From Deltaproteobacteria bacterium (GTDB taxonomy: Bacteria > Desulfobacterota > Desulfobacteria > Desulfobacterales > Desulfatirhabdiaceae), in the NCBI GenBank assembly GCA_026388755.1, contig JAPLJE010000015.1, positions 1 through 7,332 of the forward strand: DNA of 7,332 nt, read 5' to 3'. The notes under the pieces are model-generated. The model was not told the origin of the DNA and made no database searches. It worked only from the letters and a program-made list of their open reading frames with translations. The first letter of the stretch is position 1, and each line of letters starts with the position of its first letter. The translations under genes were made by a program, and so were the position numbers. Below, in pieces: positions 1-6,017 of the stretch.

Positions 1-1
1 G

Positions 2-1117
2 GTCATCACAAATGCATCAACGGTTACCGCCATGTCGGACTGTCTTGATGGCTTGTGGCAGGGACTGCTGACCGGAAACACCGCTATCCGTCCGGTGAAC
101 CGCTTTCCGGTGAAAAATTACAATGCGGGGATTGCCGGCTGTATCGAAGGGTTAAATCCCTCCGGCAGCAGATCCAGGCTTCATTCTCTCTGCGACCGCC
201 TTTTCAACAACTGGGCGGCTCCTGTCCCTTCCGATACGCTTTTGATCACGGCAACCACAAAGGCGGGGATTGATAATCTGGAAAAAGTCAGCACCGGTAA
301 AGCGGCAGATATTCAGGACATCCTGCCTTCATCAATTCCCGCCATCGTTTCCAAAAAACTGGGTCTGGATAGCAGGGGTTTTAACGTCAGCGCTGCCTGT
401 GCTTCTTCCACCATCGCCGTGGCCCAGGCAGCCGCTTTGATTTCTACTGGATGTGCCGATGTGGTGTTGGTCTGTTGTTTGGATATGGTCACCGAATTCA
501 TCTTCTCCGGCTTTTCCGCATTAAGAGCCCTCTCGCCGTTGCCTTGCCGGCCTTTTGATCGGGACAGAAACGGCTTGTCTCTGGGAGAAGGCGCGGCAGC
601 GCTGCTGCTGATGAGCCGGGAGCGGGCAAAAAAGGAGCACCGGATTCCCATGGGTGCCATTCACGGATGGGGAATCGCCAACGACGCCACGCATATTACG
701 GCTCCCGCCAGAGATGGCTGCGGCCTTATTTGGGCCATCTCTCGGGCGTTGCAGGTGTCGGGAATTCCGGCAAATGAACTCCATGCCGTCTGTGCGCATG
801 GTACGGGCACGATTTACAACGATCTGATGGAGCTTACCGCATTTAAGCAGATATTTAAAAATGGAAAGGCGTCGGTATTTTCAATTAAAGGCGCCATCGG
901 ACATACGCTGGGGGCCGCGGGCGGCATTGAGGTGGCCGTGGGAATGAAAACCCTGTCCTGCCAGGTGACGCCTCCGACTATTGGTTTAAAAACCCCGATG
1001 GATGAGGCAATGGGCTGGGTCAGTACCGGGCCGGTATCATTTTCAGGGGATTATCTGCTGACGACAAATTCGGGATTTGGGGGCATCAATGCCGCTCTTG
1101 TCCTTGGGAAGCCATGA
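2..1117 (+). CDS. Beta-ketoacyl-ACP synthase (KAS II/FabF-like), 5' partial
   Basis: This is a thiolase-fold condensing enzyme that joins an acyl group to malonyl-ACP in fatty acid, aryl-polyene or polyketide-type synthesis in the cytoplasm. Numbered from the first ATG (base 32), the nucleophile is Cys123 in SAACASS, followed by His256 in AHGTGT and Lys286/His291 in KGAIGHTLGAAG. The protein closes with the usual GFGGINAALVL. The triad is complete, so it should be active. The reading frame stays open from base 2, where VITNASTVTAM resembles the family's first strand, and there is no good ribosome binding site before the ATG at 32. The true start is therefore probably just outside the window. 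Its stop overlaps the next start (ATGA), which suggests translational coupling with the Cys-less partner. The pair resembles KS plus chain-length-factor arrangements in aryl-polyene-type clusters, but the exact pathway is not shown. Confidence 0.93.
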   Translation, partial: VITNASTVTAMSDCLDGLWQGLLTGNTAIRPVNRFPVKNYNAGIAGCIEGLNPSGSRSRLHSLCDRLFNNWAAPVPSDTLLITATTKAGIDNLEKVSTGKAADIQDILPSSIPAIVSKKLGLDSRGFNVSAACASSTIAVAQAAALISTGCADVVLVCCLDMVTEFIFSGFSALRALSPLPCRPFDRDRNGLSLGEGAAALLLMSRERAKKEHRIPMGAIHGWGIANDATHITAPARDGCGLIWAISRALQVSGIPANELHAVCAHGTGTIYNDLMELTAFKQIFKNGKASVFSIKGAIGHTLGAAGGIEVAVGMKTLSCQVTPPTIGLKTPMDEAMGWVSTGPVSFSGDYLLTTNSGFGGINAALVLGKP

Positions 1118-1872
1118 CAATCATCAGTGCCGACATTACAGGGATTGGCCGGATCGCTTCAACCGGCCTGTGGCGCGGAAAGGACATCAAGACCGCTGCC
1201 ATGCTGAATGCCATGTCCGAAGCAACGGCTGACGGGCAATTGCCTGATATTCCCCTTGACGGATCTTACCCGTCTTCCCGGCGAATGGATAAATATTCAA
1301 GGCTCGGAATGACCGCCATCGCGCTTGCTTTACAAGATGCGGGCCTGGATGTATGGACGGAAAAACGCAATATCGGCGTCATCACTTCCACTGAATACGG
1401 CTGCCTGAACACGGACTTTGATTATTTCGATACGGTCCTGCCGGATAACGGCATCGGCGCCAGTCCGGGATTGTTTTCCTATACCCTGCCCAGCAGTTTC
1501 ATGGGGGATGTGGCAATCCGGTTCGGGCTGACCGGATCAAGCTTTGTTATTCAAGAAAACCCCGCATTGGACCTGACCTGTCTCAAACTGGCTCTGAACG
1601 CCATCGCCTGTGGAGATACGGATAAAATGCTGTGCGGCGTCTGCAATCCGGAGAGCCCCCCTGCTTTTAAACAAATCAACCGGATTTCGGCGGGAGCGCT
1701 CTATATTGCGATCGAAAAAAACCCCGCCAAAGGGTTTTCTTACGGAAAAGCGAGCCTCGACAATGCTGGAGGCGTCATGCTTAACGGAGATAAAATCAAC
1801 GACCTGAACGCGCTTGTCCGGCAATGCCTGGCGGATACTTACACACCAAAGCGACTTATAATTGACAAATAG
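1114..1872 (+). CDS. Ketosynthase-like chain-length-factor-type protein lacking the catalytic Cys
   Basis: This 252-residue protein has the N-terminal half of a ketosynthase fold. The stretch YTLPSSFMGDVAIRFGLTG (about residues 123-141) matches the strand and helix before the ketosynthase active site. Where the active enzyme next door has SAACASS, this one reads VIQENPALD (about 145-153), so the nucleophile is missing. The C-terminal His motifs are also absent. Short proteins of this sort (ketoacyl-synthase-like, PF13723 type) pair with an active ketosynthase and are thought to shape product length. The ATG overlaps the upstream stop by ATGA, so the two are almost certainly one operon. The last residues (YTPKRLIIDK) run into a TTGACAAAT motif and an unrelated gene fragment, so the natural C-terminus may have been replaced by a rearrangement. 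The family assignment is good; the pathway is inferred. Confidence 0.8.
   Translation: MTIISADITGIGRIASTGLWRGKDIKTAAMLNAMSEATADGQLPDIPLDGSYPSSRRMDKYSRLGMTAIALALQDAGLDVWTEKRNIGVITSTEYGCLNTDFDYFDTVLPDNGIGASPGLFSYTLPSSFMGDVAIRFGLTGSSFVIQENPALDLTCLKLALNAIACGDTDKMLCGVCNPESPPAFKQINRISAGALYIAIEKNPAKGFSYGKASLDNAGGVMLNGDKINDLNALVRQCLADTYTPKRLIIDK
1858..1870 (+). repeat. Copy 1 of the ATAATTGACAA/TTGACAARTGATT motif
   Basis: ATAATTGACAA at 1858-1868 is repeated exactly at 2050-2060, and a related TGTGACAAATGATT lies at 2549-2562. This copy sits where the ketosynthase-like gene ends and the ATPase fragment begins. It contains a consensus -35-like TTGACA but no good -10, so a junction or recombination scar is as likely as a promoter. 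Confidence 0.4.
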
Positions 1873-2032
1873 TCCTTTTAGCGAATCATTGGCCGGAAGA
1901 AAATACAGTTTTGACCTGTACCCGTTAACTTTCAGGGATTTTCTCCGTTTCAAGGGCAGTCCCATCAAACTGGATGCAATACCGGATACTGTTACCGAAG
2001 CCATGCAGAGCGCAGGCCGGATGAATTCATGA
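1862..2032 (+). pseudogene. Fragment of an AAA_14/DUF4143-type ATPase
   Basis: The frame from 1862 to the TGA at 2030-2032 reads SESLAGRKYSFDLYPLTF and then RDFLRFKG. This strongly recalls the conserved 'LAGR...(F/L)YPLSFREFL.FKG' segment between the AAA_14 ATPase core and the DUF4143 domain in a widespread family of fast-evolving bacterial ATPases. Only about 55 residues survive. The Walker A and B regions that should precede this segment, and the whole DUF4143 part that should follow, are absent. The frame has a TAA at 1859-1861 and no convincing start codon or ribosome binding site. It is wedged between the ketosynthase-like gene and the integrase remnant, and its left end coincides with a TTGACAAAT motif that recurs nearby. 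Recognition rests on one motif block, so the family is likely but not certain. It is not expected to make a functional product. Confidence 0.55.
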
Positions 2033-2049
2033 ACGGTAGATCCTCTAAA

Positions 2050-2070
2050 ATAATTGACAAGTGATTCTAA
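2050..2070 (+). repeat. Copy 2 of the TTGACAARTGATT motif and left arm of an inverted repeat
   Basis: ATAATTGACAA (2050-2060) repeats the copy at 1858. CAAGTGATTCTAA (2058-2070) is the left arm of an inverted repeat whose right arm, TTAGTAATCACTTG at 2561-2574, is its reverse complement with one extra A. Together the arms bracket the integrase remnant. No well-placed -10 follows the TTGACA, so a promoter is not clearly supported. Confidence 0.45.
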
Positions 2071-2159
2071 AATAACATACAGGATTACTCGTGAAATAAT
2101 TTATATTCAGCTTCAGATCTGAAGGATGGTGGCCTCGAAACAAAAAGGAATAGAGAATC

Positions 2160-2553
2160 GTGCCAGCAACGACAAATCATATCCTTCGAGAGAACACCCC
2201 GCACAGGCGGGAAGCCCAAATTGCCCGATCAGTTTCGCGAAGCATTACGCTCACGCCATTACAGCCGACGCACCGAACAAACCTACGCTCAATGGGTCTT
2301 CCCTCAGGAAAATCGTTGGAAGAACACAAAGACCGGCACGGAGGGGCGACACCACGTTCACGAAACGATTCTCCAACGGACTGTTAAGGAAGCAGTTCGA
2401 AAGGCAGGGATAGTCAAACATGTCGATTGTCACACTTTCCGACTCGCCTTTGCCACTCACCTACTTGAAGCCGGATACGACATTCGCACAATCCAGGAAC
2501 TACTTGGTCATAAAGACGTCAGCACGACCATGATCTATACGCATGTATTGTGA
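2160..2553 (+). pseudogene. intI: Integron integrase (IntI) remnant with internal deletion
   Basis: IntI tyrosine recombinases insert and excise gene cassettes at attI and attC. The clear coding part starts at TTG 2221: the N-terminal DNA-binding start ([20 protein letters not shown]) runs straight into the far C-terminal region (VFPQENRW... then [48 protein letters not shown]). Counting from 2221, His71 and Arg74 (CHTFR), His97 (LGHKD) and Tyr106 (IYTHV) survive. The first catalytic Arg, the middle of the catalytic domain and the IntI-specific insert are gone: about 110 residues remain of a usual 320-340. The join is in frame. The normally conserved RHS after HTL is RLA, and the protein stops right after THVL. 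A GTG at 2160 opens another frame (MPATTNHIL...) that would join this one if one C were removed from the CCCC at 2197-2200, suggesting an old frameshift. It is almost certainly inactive. Confidence 0.88.
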
Positions 2554-2581
2554 CAAATGATTAGTAATCACTTGATATGAT
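2549..2581 (+). promoter_or_regulatory. Palindrome and extended -10-like element after the intI remnant
   Basis: TGATTAGTAATCA (2558-2570) is a perfect palindrome about a central G. It is followed by TGATATGAT (2573-2581), which reads as an extended -10 (TGn then TATGAT). Upstream TGTGACA is -35-like but sits about 20 bases from the -10, so it is poorly spaced. TTAGTAATCACTTG (2561-2574) is also the right arm of the inverted repeat around the integrase remnant. This could be a promoter with an operator, or merely a mobile-element end. Confidence 0.3.
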
Positions 2582-2613
2582 ATGGTTTAAAATACACGTC
2601 AAATAAATATGGC

Positions 2614-2681
2614 AACTTCTTATACAGAAAGAAACAGTCTATTTTTACCGATTTATACAGACTGTATAATTATTGTTATGT
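2614..2681 (+). other. attI/attC-like hairpin before the first cassette (candidate)
   Basis: AAC (2614-2616) and TTATACAG (2620-2627) can pair with CTGTATAA (2662-2669) and GTT (2675-2677), giving an AAC...GTT-ended imperfect hairpin of attC size. The ends are poor matches to RYYYAAC and GTTRRRY (right end GTTATGT), and the stem is AT-rich, unlike the four clear sites. Its place, between the integrase remnant and the first cassette gene, is where an attI or first cassette boundary is expected. This is tentative. Confidence 0.28.
2644..2670 (+). promoter_or_regulatory. Possible promoter with a 17-bp palindrome over its -10
   Basis: TATAAT at 2665-2670 is a perfect -10. The best -35 nearby is TTTACC (2644-2649) with a short 15-base spacer. 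TTATACAGACTGTATAA (2653-2669) is a perfect palindrome about a central A and overlaps the -10, as an operator would. The half-site TTATACAG also occurs at 2620-2627, 33 bases upstream. It lies 35 bases before the first cassette gene and could serve as the array's leading promoter. Confidence 0.38.
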
Positions 2682-2704
2682 TGATTCAAAAACAGAGGGA
2701 CACC

Positions 2705-3082
2705 GTGACAGAACAAGAAATATCTCAAATAGCATCGAAAGTCGTCAGTGATTCCAAATTTTGGATTGGTTTGGTTGGGGTAATTGGTGCAATAATTGGC
2801 TCGTTCTTGACCATAGTTGGCAACTTTGCACTTGAATGGTTTAAAAATAGGCATCAGCGTACTATAGATAGGTTACGACAAGATCTTCTAAAAGAGATGC
2901 TACAAGTTCAAGGCGTTGAATGGCGTAATCTTACTACTCTCGCCGCCGTGATTGGCTGCAATGAATCAACAACCAAGAGTCATTTAATTGCAATCAAAGC
3001 TCGCGGTTCTGAAAAAAATGATGGTAAATGGGGGCTTATTTCAAGACATCCATTAAAAGAAATAATTCGTGATAAAACATAA
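2705..3082 (+). CDS. Cassette 1: small membrane-anchored protein with an HTH-like C-terminal part, unknown function
   Basis: I chose GTG at 2705 because GAGGGA (2695-2700) lies 4 bases upstream. An ATG at 2678 or 2609 in the same frame would add 9 or 32 residues. The 125-residue product begins with a short polar helix (MTEQEISQIASKVVSDSKFW). One hydrophobic segment follows, WIGLVGVIGAIIGSFLTIVG (about 19-38). Then comes a basic stretch (WFKNRHQRTIDRLRQDLLKE) and a C-terminal part, NLTTLAAVIGCNESTTKSHL, that looks like a helix-turn-helix, with a winged-helix-like tail (WGLISRHPLKEI). The HTH part would lie in the cytoplasm. The stop overlaps the left core of attC1, typical of a cassette gene. 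I do not recognise a family. A membrane-tethered DNA- or protein-binding role is possible, but only by inspection. Confidence 0.7.
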   Translation: MTEQEISQIASKVVSDSKFWIGLVGVIGAIIGSFLTIVGNFALEWFKNRHQRTIDRLRQDLLKEMLQVQGVEWRNLTTLAAVIGCNESTTKSHLIAIKARGSEKNDGKWGLISRHPLKEIIRDKT

Positions 3083-3139
3083 CATTCCGCTGGTGTGGGA
3101 CGCGCGAAAAGCCGCGCGCCCCACAGCGGTGCGTTACGT
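3077..3139 (+). other. attC: attC site 1
   Basis: The left core ACATAAC (3077-3083) holds the stop codon of cassette 1. The right core GTTACGT (3133-3139) is its reverse complement with one mismatch. Between them CCGCT, GTGGG and CGCGCG (left) pair with CGCGCG, CCCCAC and AGCGG (right) around the AAAAGC loop. A two-base GG bulge sits on the left arm, like the extrahelical bases that attC recombination uses. The cassette boundary falls after G3133. Confidence 0.85.
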
Positions 3140-3154
3140 TCCGTGAGGAGGCCC

Positions 3155-3877
3155 GTGGCCACACATATTTATGATAGCTTCGTATCCACTCTGCATAACC
3201 ACTTCAAACGCAAGCTTGAGAATATATCCGCAGAGTTCAATTTCGATCTTGGTCCCGAGTTCGAGATAGCAATCTGCGATCTTCTCCGGGAATTCCTGCC
3301 TGCCAAGTACGGAATCTGCAGGTATATTGAGGCAAAGCACACTCTCACTGAATCGGCTTTTCTTACGGCTGTAACACAAGTCGAAAAAGTTAAAAAACTG
3401 TGTAGCCAGCGAGAGCCTGTTGCGATTTATCAAGTTGACCCTCACATCGCAGCGAAAGTAGATAAATCACCACTTCCTAATTGGCCGGATCAAAGAAATC
3501 CTGTGTTTGGAATGATTCTCAGCAGGTATGCAGTCGCAGTTGACGGGAAAACAAGGTCTGATTCTTCTATGGAAGTAAATGATTTTCTTAACAGCGTTCT
3601 TGAGAAGCTGACAAAAAGCGACTTTCTGCCTGACATTGTCGTAGCTGGCGAACACAACTATATGAGTCCAACTGCGGTAAATAATGGAGAAAACCAACCG
3701 AGTCTTCACTATATTCCTGGACGCACCGCTGGTTATCAAATGATTAGCAAAGAACATTTAGCCTTCGGGGCAGGTCTGTCGCAGCTAGCGGGAGCAATGG
3801 ACTGGGCTAGACTTGGCAGAATGCCATGGTTACGTATTGTGAATGATTCAAGGTTCCCAGAGGCAGATGAAACATAA
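3155..3877 (+). CDS. Cassette 2: DUF6602-like protein, probably with an internal deletion
   Basis: The start is GTG 3155, just after GAGGAGG (3145-3151); an ATG at 3095 lies inside attC1 and is unlikely. The 240-residue product starts VATHIYDSFVSTLHNHFKRK, then FDLGPEFEIAICDLLREFLPAKYGICR (about 33-59), which matches my memory of the N-terminal part of DUF6602 proteins. These usually continue with a segment containing a DDI(I/V)IYD motif and then 'IEAVYxYIEAKHTL'. Here GICR is followed at once by YIEAKHTLTESAFLTAVTQV (from about 60), so roughly 45-50 residues seem lost in frame. The domain looks nuclease-like in layout (acidic strand, then ExK), so losing the first acidic motif would probably abolish activity. 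The rest (FGMILSRYAVAVDG, FLPDIVVAG, HLAFGAGLSQLAGAMDWAR) looks intact. The stop lies inside the attC2 left core. The function of this family is not established. Confidence 0.75.
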   Translation: MATHIYDSFVSTLHNHFKRKLENISAEFNFDLGPEFEIAICDLLREFLPAKYGICRYIEAKHTLTESAFLTAVTQVEKVKKLCSQREPVAIYQVDPHIAAKVDKSPLPNWPDQRNPVFGMILSRYAVAVDGKTRSDSSMEVNDFLNSVLEKLTKSDFLPDIVVAGEHNYMSPTAVNNGENQPSLHYIPGRTAGYQMISKEHLAFGAGLSQLAGAMDWARLGRMPWLRIVNDSRFPEADET

Positions 3878-3959
3878 CAAGGCCAATGCACTCGGACGCC
3901 AAAAAGCTGCGCTCCTTCGTCGCTACTCCTTTTGGTGCCGGTGATTGGCGACGTTAGGT
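3872..3959 (+). other. attC: attC site 2
   Basis: The left core ACATAAC (3872-3878) contains the stop of cassette 2. The right core GTTAGGT (3953-3959) fits GTTRRRY exactly. The arms GCCAAT-CA-C-CGG-GCC-AAAA (left) and TTTTGG-GCCGG-TG-ATTGGC (right) pair with mismatches and single-base bulges. The loop region includes a second small hairpin, giving an 88-bp site. The cassette boundary falls after G3953. Confidence 0.88.
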
Positions 3960-3991
3960 GGTCTCTTCGAGAATAGAAAAAGGACAAAATT

Positions 3992-4993
3992 ATGAAGCAG
4001 TCATTTGAGAAAATCTATGGGGAAATTTCATCACCACTATTCAGAATAATGGCTGGATATGACATTGCAAATACAAACTTGAGACGTTTTGAAAACAATA
4101 TCTGCTCTTTTCATGTTGGCAATGGCGTATTTCTTTCTGTTTCACATAATCTAATTTTCTTTAACAATATCCCCCGGTCACTAACAAATGCAGATTATAA
4201 TCAAATAATAGCTGCATCACCACAACCAATACAGCAGATTATCCAGCAGAACTATGTCCTTGATCCCGTAACAAACAAGTTCCGTTGGAATGAAAATCCG
4301 CAAAATGCGCAACAATTGCTCCAATTGTTTCCCCAAATTGCCTACGATACTAGATATCCAAACCTCTACAGCAAAAATATTTGCAAACCTTATCTTCTCC
4401 TGCAATTTCAACAAAATGCATTCATAGGGAATCAAAATTTAAATGGTCGCTTTACAAATGGAAGATATTTTTATGAGCCAGACATAAACAGACACACATT
4501 CTTGGTTGATTTGATACTCCACAAGATAATTGTATCTTCTGATATTGCAATTTATAAAATCAATGAAGAGTTTAGTGATTTGTTTCCATTCATTCCAAGT
4601 ATTGAAATTGATTTCAATATCTATGATATCGGAGACTCTGACTTCTATTGTTTACAAGGCGCCCCCATAAATGAACTCGGAAGGTTGCTGCATAAATCCC
4701 AAATAGAAGGATACATTGATCATTTTTCTTCCCAACTAAAATTCAATAATCAGAATTATATCTTTGAAGGGAATCGTTATTTGATCAAAGGTTATTTTCG
4801 ATTTGGATCTTCAGGGGCTCCGTATCTTCATTATGATCAAGTGAATGATCAATTTAAGGTAAATGCAGTGCAAAGTGAGGCATGTCCATTACAGATGATG
4901 ATTCAAGGTAACAAAGACAATAATGCACAATATGTAAACGCAATTGCTACACCATTGAAAAATATTCAAGCAGAATTAGAACCATTGCTATAG
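3992..4993 (+). CDS. Cassette 3: trypsin-fold serine protease, cytoplasmic
   Basis: This 333-residue protein carries all three chymotrypsin-fold signatures in order. HVGNGVFLSVSHNL (about 41-54) puts the catalytic His at 52, in the 'GxGxFLxxxH' context. SSDIAIYKI (182-190) gives Asp184, like the DIALLKL block of trypsin-like enzymes. FGSSGAPYL (271-279) gives the nucleophile Ser274 in GxSGxP. There is no signal peptide or membrane segment, so it should act in the cytoplasm. Residues about 60-160 form a Gln/Asn-rich insert between the His and Asp blocks. The ATG has AAAAGGA (3978-3984) 7 bases upstream. It is the only gene of its cassette, between attC2 and attC3. The DNA is conspicuously AT-rich compared with neighbours, a sign of separate origin. 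Substrate unknown; a defence or toxin-like role, as for some cytoplasmic trypsin-like proteases, is only a guess. Confidence 0.85.
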   Translation: MKQSFEKIYGEISSPLFRIMAGYDIANTNLRRFENNICSFHVGNGVFLSVSHNLIFFNNIPRSLTNADYNQIIAASPQPIQQIIQQNYVLDPVTNKFRWNENPQNAQQLLQLFPQIAYDTRYPNLYSKNICKPYLLLQFQQNAFIGNQNLNGRFTNGRYFYEPDINRHTFLVDLILHKIIVSSDIAIYKINEEFSDLFPFIPSIEIDFNIYDIGDSDFYCLQGAPINELGRLLHKSQIEGYIDHFSSQLKFNNQNYIFEGNRYLIKGYFRFGSSGAPYLHYDQVNDQFKVNAVQSEACPLQMMIQGNKDNNAQYVNAIATPLKNIQAELEPLL

Positions 4994-4997
4994 AAAC

Positions 4998-5071
4998 ACC
5001 TAACATGTGCATCAACTCGGACGTTTTCCGCGTCGCTTCGCTCTGCGAAAACCGTCAGTTATGCGTTGGAT
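4998..5071 (+). other. attC: attC site 3
   Basis: The left core ACCTAAC (4998-5004) and right core GTTGGAT (5065-5071) both match the RYYYAAC/GTTRRRY consensus. Inside, GCATCAACT-GACG-TTTTC-CGC pairs with GCG-AAAAC-CGTC-AGTTATGC, leaving bulges (ATGT and CGG on the left arm). A short GTCGCTTCGCTCT section forms the loop. The cassette boundary falls after G5065. The inner GTTATGC at 5059-5065 resembles an L-type box. Confidence 0.85.
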
Positions 5072-5084
5072 GAAGGGAGCATTA

Positions 5085-6017
5085 ATGCCGCTCGCAGATT
5101 CACTGAGCAGGATTGAACGACGTTTCGCATGGTCGTTCGCTGGTTTTCTCATCGGAGTAATCAGTTTGGTTGTCGCGATCAGCGTCTTCTACATCACCAG
5201 AAGAGAGGCGCGCACTGATCTAAAGGTGGTCGTTGAAGACGAAGTCAACCTCGTAGAAATTAGAGAAACGCTTCCGTTGCTCAAGATTCTTTACGATGAT
5301 GAAAACATCCTTGATGCAGGCAAAGAAATCAAGCTGTTGCGGTTGTCTGTTCGGAATGATGGTCAGACACTCCTTCAAGGCAACTACGATGTCAATCAGC
5401 CATTCGACTTGACATTTGCCAACTCTATCGTACTTGCGGCTAAACTTGTTGAATCTAACTCCGAATACCTCGAGCAGCATTTGTTTAAATCTCCCGAGAG
5501 TTCAGTTATGCCCGGAACGAATACTCAGAAGAACGGCTCAATTGCGCTGTCAAAGGTCATATTTGAGAGGAACAAGTACGCAAGATTCAAAGTCTTCCTG
5601 CTGCAGGACAAAGGAATCACAACTACTGGTATTAGCGTGCAAGGAAAGGTTGCAGGCATGGACGCGATTCCTGTGCTTCATGAACAGGTCGGCGCAGAGA
5701 CTTCTGGAGAACCATCGCGAAGGCCCGCAGGTGAAATAGTGGCCTGGATTATTGGTGGGTATTTTGGCTTCCTCTTCTTCCTCGTCGGGGTGATTGCAGT
5801 CATTGAAGGCATTCAGAGCCGACAGCGGAATTCGGTAACCAAACGTTTTCTGAAGGACCACGACGACCTTACAGATGTTCAGAGGCGCTTTGTGGAATCC
5901 TACCGCTCCGGATGGGATAGGCACTCGTGTTTCCATCGCTATATCGCAGAAGAGTTGCCCGTGAGACCATCATCGCACTTAACCCGGAATTGTTCACGCG
6001 AGATGGTACTGATGTGA
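5085..6017 (+). CDS. Cassette 4: two-TM protein of unknown function, C-terminus probably frameshifted
   Basis: ATG 5085 is preceded by AAGGGAG (5073-5079) at 5 bases. ATGs at 5007, 5061 and 5070 lie in or overlap attC3. The 310-residue product has a membrane segment near its start (AWSFAGFLIGVISLVVAISV, about 15-34) and a second near residues 217-241 (EIVAWIIGGYFGFLFFLVGV). Between them is an about 175-residue, mostly beta-like region (LRLSVRNDGQTLLQGNYDV) that would face outward if both ends are cytoplasmic. After TM2 a charged helix (KRFLKDHDDLTDVQRRF) leads to AEELPVRPSSHLTRN, which looks like out-of-frame sequence. In the -1 frame from 5957 the text becomes a plausible tail (see the next entry), so one base is probably missing near 5955-5957. 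I recognise no family. It is the only gene between attC3 and attC4. Confidence 0.7.
   Translation: MPLADSLSRIERRFAWSFAGFLIGVISLVVAISVFYITRREARTDLKVVVEDEVNLVEIRETLPLLKILYDDENILDAGKEIKLLRLSVRNDGQTLLQGNYDVNQPFDLTFANSIVLAAKLVESNSEYLEQHLFKSPESSVMPGTNTQKNGSIALSKVIFERNKYARFKVFLLQDKGITTTGISVQGKVAGMDAIPVLHEQVGAETSGEPSRRPAGEIVAWIIGGYFGFLFFLVGVIAVIEGIQSRQRNSVTKRFLKDHDDLTDVQRRFVESYRSGWDRHSCFHRYIAEELPVRPSSHLTRNCSREMVLM

Noticed and set aside
1537..2004. 155-codon minus-strand open frame across the ketosynthase-like gene end and ATPase fragment
   Set aside because: It spans two unrelated + strand coding segments and shows no family motif, so it is a shadow frame.
2126..2413. Overlapping open frames at 2126-2413 and 2160-2387 as separate genes
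   Set aside because: They run across the recognisable IntI frame and match nothing themselves. Only the first dozen codons of the 2160 frame may be the old IntI N-terminus before a frameshift.
2653..2669. TTATACAGACTGTATAA as a LexA/SOS box
   Set aside because: It lacks the CTG-N10-CAG spacing of the standard proteobacterial LexA box. The palindrome is kept only as an unspecified operator-like site.
3084..3132. GC-rich hairpin after cassette 1 as a rho-independent terminator
   Set aside because: No T-tract follows, and the conserved cores at both ends identify it as an attC site.
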